In this document: piece after piece, positions 43,976-47,992 of the stretch | Layout: each line of letters opens with the position of its first letter | Position numbering within the stretch: position 1 is the first letter of the stretch | From: Pelistega sp. | Lineage (GTDB): Bacteria; Pseudomonadota; Gammaproteobacteria; Burkholderiales; Burkholderiaceae_B | Reading direction: 5' to 3' | Assembly (NCBI GenBank): GCA_030538255.1 | Contig: JAUNUI010000011.1 | Coordinates: forward strand, 42,409-90,400 | Length of the DNA stretch: 47,992 bases | Position numbers and translations under genes: made by a program | The notes under the pieces: generated by a model | Databases searched by the model: none | Seen by the model: only the letters and a program-made list of their open reading frames with translations | What the model was told of the DNA's origin: nothing

Positions 43976-45142
43976 ATGGACTTTAGCTTAACTGAAGATC
44001 AGTCGATGATCGTATCAACAATTGAAAAACTCTGCAGTGATTTTGATGATGAGTATTGGTTAGCACGAGATGCTGATGGGGAGTTTCCAGAGGATTTTTT
44101 TCAACAGTTATCTGGTAGTGGGTGGTTGGGGATTGCGATGCCAACGGAGTACGGTGGTGCAGGTATGGGTATCACCGAAGCGGCCTTGATGATGCAAACC
44201 ATCTCACAGTCGGGTGCGGGCTTTACGGGTGCATCTGCGGTACACATGAATATCTTTGGCTTAAATCCGGTGGTGCGATTTGGCTCAGATGAACTTAAAT
44301 CTCGTGCCTTGCCACCGCTTGTTAATGGACAGCAAAAGGCGTGCTTTGGTGTGACAGAGCCGAATGCTGGTTTGGATACAACAAAATTAACTACCTTTGC
44401 TAAAAAGACACCAAACGGCTATTCGGTAAGTGGTCGCAAGATTTGGATTTCAACAGCGCAAGTCGCTGATAAAATTTTACTCTTAGCTAGAACCACGCCT
44501 TTAGATCAAGTCAAGAAGCCTACTGAAGGCTTATCTTTGTTTTATACAGATTTAGACCGCAGTAAAGTAGAGGTACGTGAGATTGAGAAGCTTGGACGCA
44601 AAGCGGTTGACTCGAATATGCTTTTTATCGATGAGCTAGAAATCCCCGAGTGTGATCGTGTGGGTGAAGAAGGTAAAGGGTTTGAATATATCTTGCACGG
44701 CCTAAATCCAGAGCGCATCTTGATTGCGGCTGAAGCGGTAGGTCTAGGTAAGATTGCTTTGCACAAAGCCACGCAGTACGCTAAAGAGCGCGTAGTATTT
44801 GGTCGTCCAATTGGTATGAATCAAGGAATTCAGCATCCACTGGCACAGTGCTGGATGCAACTTGAAGCAGCTGAATTGATGGTGATGAAAGCAGCGGTTT
44901 CTTATGATAAAGATTTACCATGTGGGGCCTATGCGAACTCAGCAAAATATCTTGCAGCTGAAGCGGCATTCAATGCTTGTCAAGTGGCAATTCAAACACT
45001 CGGAGGTATGGGTTATGCGAAAGAGTATCATGTTGAACGCTATTTAAGGGAATCCTTTATCCCTCGAATTGCACCTGTAAGTCCTCAGCTGATTATGTGC
45101 TTTATTGCTGAGAAAGTATTGGGTCTGCCTAAATCGTATTAA
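43976..45142 (+). CDS. Acyl-CoA dehydrogenase with IVD-position base
   Basis: FAD-dependent dehydrogenase of 388 residues. The flavin motif FGVTEPNAGLDTTK is present. The C-terminus reads ESFIPRIAPVSPQLIMCFIAEKVLGLPKSY, lacking the YEGT-x-x-I-Q block that carries the catalytic glutamate in MCAD/SCAD-type enzymes. A glutamate at E246 in GLNPERILIA matches the position used by isovaleryl-CoA dehydrogenase (DLERLVLA). A branched acyl-CoA substrate is therefore likely, by inference. It ends the operon; AAAGGA precedes the ATG. Confidence 0.92.
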   Translation: MDFSLTEDQSMIVSTIEKLCSDFDDEYWLARDADGEFPEDFFQQLSGSGWLGIAMPTEYGGAGMGITEAALMMQTISQSGAGFTGASAVHMNIFGLNPVVRFGSDELKSRALPPLVNGQQKACFGVTEPNAGLDTTKLTTFAKKTPNGYSVSGRKIWISTAQVADKILLLARTTPLDQVKKPTEGLSLFYTDLDRSKVEVREIEKLGRKAVDSNMLFIDELEIPECDRVGEEGKGFEYILHGLNPERILIAAEAVGLGKIALHKATQYAKERVVFGRPIGMNQGIQHPLAQCWMQLEAAELMVMKAAVSYDKDLPCGAYANSAKYLAAEAAFNACQVAIQTLGGMGYAKEYHVERYLRESFIPRIAPVSPQLIMCFIAEKVLGLPKSY

Positions 45143-45210
45143 TATCTTGGTATATATATTTATGCTTTAAAATTGAAGCTGTTTTTTACGTTGCAGGTAT
45201 AGGTAACCCT

Positions 45211-45246
45211 ATAAAAATCACCTAGTGTTTGCTAGGCGATTTTTAT
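45211..45246. terminator. Terminator of the CoA-transferase operon
   Basis: ATAAAAATCACCTAG (45211-45225) pairs with CTAGGCGATTTTTAT (45232-45246) with one A-C mismatch and a six-base loop. T-rich right arm. It lies 70 bases after the dehydrogenase stop. Confidence 0.85.
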
Positions 45247-45262
45247 GGAAGTTAAAGAGGCA

Positions 45263-45331
45263 CAAGTGGAGTAAGGTAGTGCAGAACGAATGAGCCACGT
45301 AACTTGGAGTTACGTGGCTTTTTTTATTGTC
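45263..45331. repeat. Right copy of the 70-bp direct repeat
   Basis: This 69-base copy carries the same GTGCAGAACGAATGAGCC segment, ACGTAACT/AGTTACGT hairpin and T-run as 40362-40431, in the same orientation. It lies after the operon's own terminator and eight bases before the stop of the following minus-strand gene. Confidence 0.92.
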
Positions 45332-45339
45332 TATGGCAC

Positions 45340-46440
45340 TTATAGACCTAATATTTGATAAGCATTCTTAGCGGCTTGTGTAAGTGCCTCAGGGGATCCC
45401 TCAGACTCATTTATCCAGATTGAAAGCTGGTCTTGAGCGAGTTTTTTACGAGAAGAATGCTTATAGTAATTCACAAAGCATTCTGTAGCCCAATCGGTAT
45501 CACCTAAGAAAGCAACGGCAAGACCAAGGTTATGCCATGATGAGCCGCGATCAGGCTTGATGCGTAAGGCTAAAGCAAGGACGTCACGAGCATCCTCGTA
45601 GTTGTGATTCAAAAATAAGGCATAACCAAGATTACCGAGAATTTCAACATCATAGGGATTTAATTCATTGGCTTCAAACAGTAGTTCAATAGGGATGGCA
45701 GCTTCATAATTACGCAATAATTTAATCGCCTCATCATTCAATTGGCGAGAGCGCTCTAAGTCTTTGCTAGAAATGGCGCTACGAGCTGGGGCTTCGGGTT
45801 GCACTTGTGGAGCAACTTCTTCGACATAATTCTCATTAGCATGATTTGCTGGGCTGGTGTAGCTCGTCATTAAGCGTAAATCTTCATCTGTCAGCCAGGT
45901 CATAAATTGCGGCTCGGTAATAGCGAGTTTACCTAGGATACTTGCTGGTACACCCAGGGCATCTAAGAAACGGAGCATGTCCACGGTATAGGCTTTGGCG
46001 ATGTGGTTTTCACCTTCAGCAGCGTCTATGATACTGTGTACACCGATGCGAGCGCCTTTTTCATATTCTCTTTCGGCGCCCGCTGCATAGACTGTAAAAC
46101 AGGCGCTGGCACAGGTGCTATCGCTCAAGACGCGTGTCTTCAAGCCGGCTTCATGCACCACAACCGCAAGATCTGCTCCGTCGTATGCAGAGCCGCCAAG
46201 TGAGTTAAGCTCAATGGTATGAATCTGAATCCCATTGGATTGCGCAAAGTTCAACAAAGAACGTAATTGATTGCCATCATTAGTGTCGATATCACCGCTC
46301 AATTTTAAAATGCCACCGCCATCACGAGTTGCGCCAGAGGTAAATTGTGCTGCCTGTACGGTTTGGATAAGGGTGCTGCTTAAGATAAGGGTGCTGGCGA
46401 CGAGGAGTGGCTTATTAAGGAGTTTATGCAGTGGTTTCAT
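45340..46440 (-). CDS. Secreted ClpP-fold protein fused to TPR repeats
   Basis: Predicted periplasmic protein of 366 residues. The signal peptide spans about 1-31 (TVQAAQ). Residues 40-175 form a ClpP/crotonase-like domain of the COG3904 type: LNSLGGSAYDG oxyanion segment, candidate nucleophile S112 in TCASACFTVYAAG, and candidate catalytic H135 in GARIGVHS. Residues about 225-335 hold three or more TPR-like helical pairs (NPYDVEILGNLGYALFLNHNYEDARDVLALALRIKP). C110 and C114 could be disulfide-bonded. The fusion suggests proteolysis or peptide binding guided by the TPR part. No partner gene is adjacent. Substrate unknown. Confidence 0.8.
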   Translation of the reverse strand: MKPLHKLLNKPLLVASTLILSSTLIQTVQAAQFTSGATRDGGGILKLSGDIDTNDGNQLRSLLNFAQSNGIQIHTIELNSLGGSAYDGADLAVVVHEAGLKTRVLSDSTCASACFTVYAAGAEREYEKGARIGVHSIIDAAEGENHIAKAYTVDMLRFLDALGVPASILGKLAITEPQFMTWLTDEDLRLMTSYTSPANHANENYVEEVAPQVQPEAPARSAISSKDLERSRQLNDEAIKLLRNYEAAIPIELLFEANELNPYDVEILGNLGYALFLNHNYEDARDVLALALRIKPDRGSSWHNLGLAVAFLGDTDWATECFVNYYKHSSRKKLAQDQLSIWINESEGSPEALTQAAKNAYQILGL

Positions 46441-46526
46441 ATTGAGCGGATCGAAAAAATGGGTGTCTTGGGCTGCGGCAAGTTAAAGACATCTGGGGTG
46501 AAGAGCCCCGAGATTTAGTCTCTAAA

Positions 46527-46560
46527 AAAATGCCCCTGATTTGAGTCTCAGCGGCATTTT
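46527..46560 (-). terminator. Terminator of the alcohol dehydrogenase gene
   Basis: AAAATGCC (46527-46534) pairs with GGCATTTT (46553-46560), with inner CTGA/TCAG pairing. On the minus transcript the hairpin is followed by a run of seven U. Confidence 0.85.
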
Positions 46561-46632
46561 AAGTTTAACATAAGTGTTTTGTGTCTAGGTAGATATTTGT
46601 ATATTGATTGTTGCTAATTCAATATAGATTCC

Positions 46633-47793
46633 CTACGCCCACAGTGAGCGATAGATTGTCAACATCTCCTCTTTGTTCGGTACGCGTGGATTATTATTCG
46701 GCGATCCTGAGGCGAAGGCCTGTTCACACATAATCTCGACCAATTGCTCAAACTCCTCTTGTTTGGCGCCAAACTCAGCCAAGCTTGGTACTTTCAGTTC
46801 TTGGTTTAAGTCTTTTAAGAAATCTACAAGTGCTTGATTTGCCTGCTCATCACTATCGCTTACAGTGGCAATGCCAAGAGCTCTGGCGCAGTCTGCGTAA
46901 CGTTCTGGTGCAGCAGGAATTGAGAACTCCGTTACTGCGGGTAGTAGCATGGCGTTCGAGAGGCCATGAGGAACATGAAAAAAGGCACCGATTGGGCGGC
47001 TCATACCGTGTACTAAGGCGACCGAAGAATTGCAAAAGGCAATACCTGCCAAGCTGGCGCCAAGCATCATCATGGCGCGTGCCTGTTCATCGTCGCCGTG
47101 GTGATAGACTTGCTTAATAGTTGGACCGATTAAGCGTAAGGCAGCCAGTGCTTGTTGGTCGCTGTATGGGTTACGTTTATGGCTAACGTAAGCTTCAATC
47201 GCATGCGACATGGCGTCAATCGCGGTATCGGCGGTAGTGCGCGGTGGTACGCTCAGCGTCAGCGTGTAATCAATGATAGTAGCCACGGGCATAAAGCCGA
47301 TACCCACGCAGAGCAACTTCTCGTTATTCGCCTCATCGGTGATGATGGTGAATTTAGTTGCCTCTGAACCCGTGCCTGCTGTGGTTGGGATGGCAATGAT
47401 CGGGAGATCTTCCTCATTGACTTGACGTGGGAATTTATAGTCGCGGATCACACCACCGAACTTGCCTAAAATTCCAATGGCTTTAGCGCTATCAATTGGA
47501 CTGCCACCCCCTAAGGCAATAATTGAGTCATAGTCTCCTTGTCGCACTATGGCAACGCCCGCATCAATGGAGGTGTCCGATGGCTCAGGGACGGTATCGT
47601 CATACACATCGGACTGAATCTCTTGGGCCTGCAGAATGGTTTGAATCTGTGCAACATAGCCTAACTGAACCATCATCTTATCGGTAATAATCAGTGGCTT
47701 GCTGACGCCGAGCGTCGCGAGAACTGAGGGTAATTTTTGGCAGGCGTCCTTGCCAATTTCCATAATACGAGGCAATAAGATGCTATGAGACAT
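46633..47793 (-). CDS. Iron-containing alcohol dehydrogenase
   Basis: NAD(P)-dependent group III alcohol dehydrogenase, 386 residues. The dinucleotide motif is IIALGGGSPIDSAKAIG near 93-109; metal ligands are expected in TADTAIDAMSHAIEAYVS (D and H) and in HGMSRPIGAFFHVPHGLSNAMLLPAV. It oxidises alcohols or reduces aldehydes; related enzymes handle ethanol, 1,3-propanediol, lactaldehyde or 4-hydroxybutyrate, and the sequence alone does not choose. It is monocistronic, with a terminator downstream. Confidence 0.93.
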   Translation of the reverse strand: MSHSILLPRIMEIGKDACQKLPSVLATLGVSKPLIITDKMMVQLGYVAQIQTILQAQEIQSDVYDDTVPEPSDTSIDAGVAIVRQGDYDSIIALGGGSPIDSAKAIGILGKFGGVIRDYKFPRQVNEEDLPIIAIPTTAGTGSEATKFTIITDEANNEKLLCVGIGFMPVATIIDYTLTLSVPPRTTADTAIDAMSHAIEAYVSHKRNPYSDQQALAALRLIGPTIKQVYHHGDDEQARAMMMLGASLAGIAFCNSSVALVHGMSRPIGAFFHVPHGLSNAMLLPAVTEFSIPAAPERYADCARALGIATVSDSDEQANQALVDFLKDLNQELKVPSLAEFGAKQEEFEQLVEIMCEQAFASGSPNNNPRVPNKEEMLTIYRSLWA

Positions 47794-47992
47794 TCGAGCT
47801 CCTAGTGTGAGAGTGCATGGCGAGCTGAGAGTGCATTGGTGGGGCTAATTAATCAGTGAGTAAATTATCAGCAAGCGCGCAGCAGTAAACAATAAAGCTC
47901 TAAATATAGCAGAGGCGGGGATTTCGCCATATAGGCGATTTGCCTTAGTAGAGCTGTATTTAATTGAGGGGTACTTAGGTAGGGGTACTTAG
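47794..47992. other. Upstream region of the alcohol dehydrogenase with a 14-bp tandem repeat
   Basis: The gap holds a small hairpin TCGCC-ATATA-GGCGA (47924-47938) and, at the right edge, a tandem repeat with unit AGGGGTACTTAGGT (47967-47980), of which the second copy is cut by the window end. No gene is seen. Confidence 0.6.

Noticed and set aside
1-47992. tRNA genes, insertion sequences, prophage or toxin-antitoxin modules
   Set aside because: No cloverleaf T-loop sequence, transposase, integrase or recognisable toxin was seen on either strand by eye.

Overview
The window looks like the chromosome of a low-to-moderate GC betaproteobacterium, most plausibly a member of the Alcaligenaceae (Oligella-like). 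This is an inference from gene content: a Bug-type (tripartite tricarboxylate) binding protein, CaiB-type CoA-transferase, a complete Liv transporter tied to acyl-CoA genes, a long-form isocitrate lyase, FabI and DnaQ. No rRNA, tRNA, CRISPR array, transposase or phage gene was seen.

Layout. 1-1900: a 35-bp tandem repeat cut by the left edge, then a thiamine-pyrimidine salvage pair (ThiY-like binding protein and TenA). 1900-3350: a 1.4-kb gap that holds a convincing minus-strand 59-residue gene preceded by a 17-codon reading frame with a perfect Shine-Dalgarno, plus about 1 kb of repeat-containing DNA without genes. 3352-9548: a hotdog thioesterase, a GtrA / polyprenyl-phosphate glycosyltransferase / ArnT-like envelope glycosylation operon, and an OmpR-type two-component system whose regulator ends in a 12-residue repeat tail interrupted by a frame change. 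9623-13848: isocitrate lyase and a divergent LtaS-like sulfatase-fold membrane enzyme. 14031-21000: mostly housekeeping genes (fabI-dnaQ, GNAT, universal stress protein, peroxiredoxin, MFS, EamA, bioB).

22072-33311 is a catabolic block: enoyl-CoA hydratase and AraC-type regulator on one strand; divergently LivG-H-M-K-F, an acyl-CoA ligase, an acyl-CoA dehydrogenase and a thiolase. It reads as import, CoA activation and beta-oxidation of a carboxylate; no 3-hydroxyacyl-CoA dehydrogenase is present here. ATA isoleucine codons, almost absent from fabI and dnaQ, are common in livH and livM, which suggests transfer.

33506-37077 is an Aot-like basic amino-acid transporter locus (binding protein divergent from two permeases and an AotO-like metalloenzyme) with no ATPase gene. 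37082-39682 holds a Nudix hydrolase, cardiolipin synthase and an AraC remnant. 39804-46440: arsC, then a second catabolic cassette (IclR regulator, cupin, Bug receptor, class III CoA-transferase, acyl-CoA dehydrogenase) bracketed by two near-identical 70-bp direct repeats, each containing a terminator. Next come a secreted ClpP-fold/TPR fusion and an iron-containing alcohol dehydrogenase.

Starts were moved inward from the longest reading frame where a Shine-Dalgarno or family length argued for it; each entry says so.
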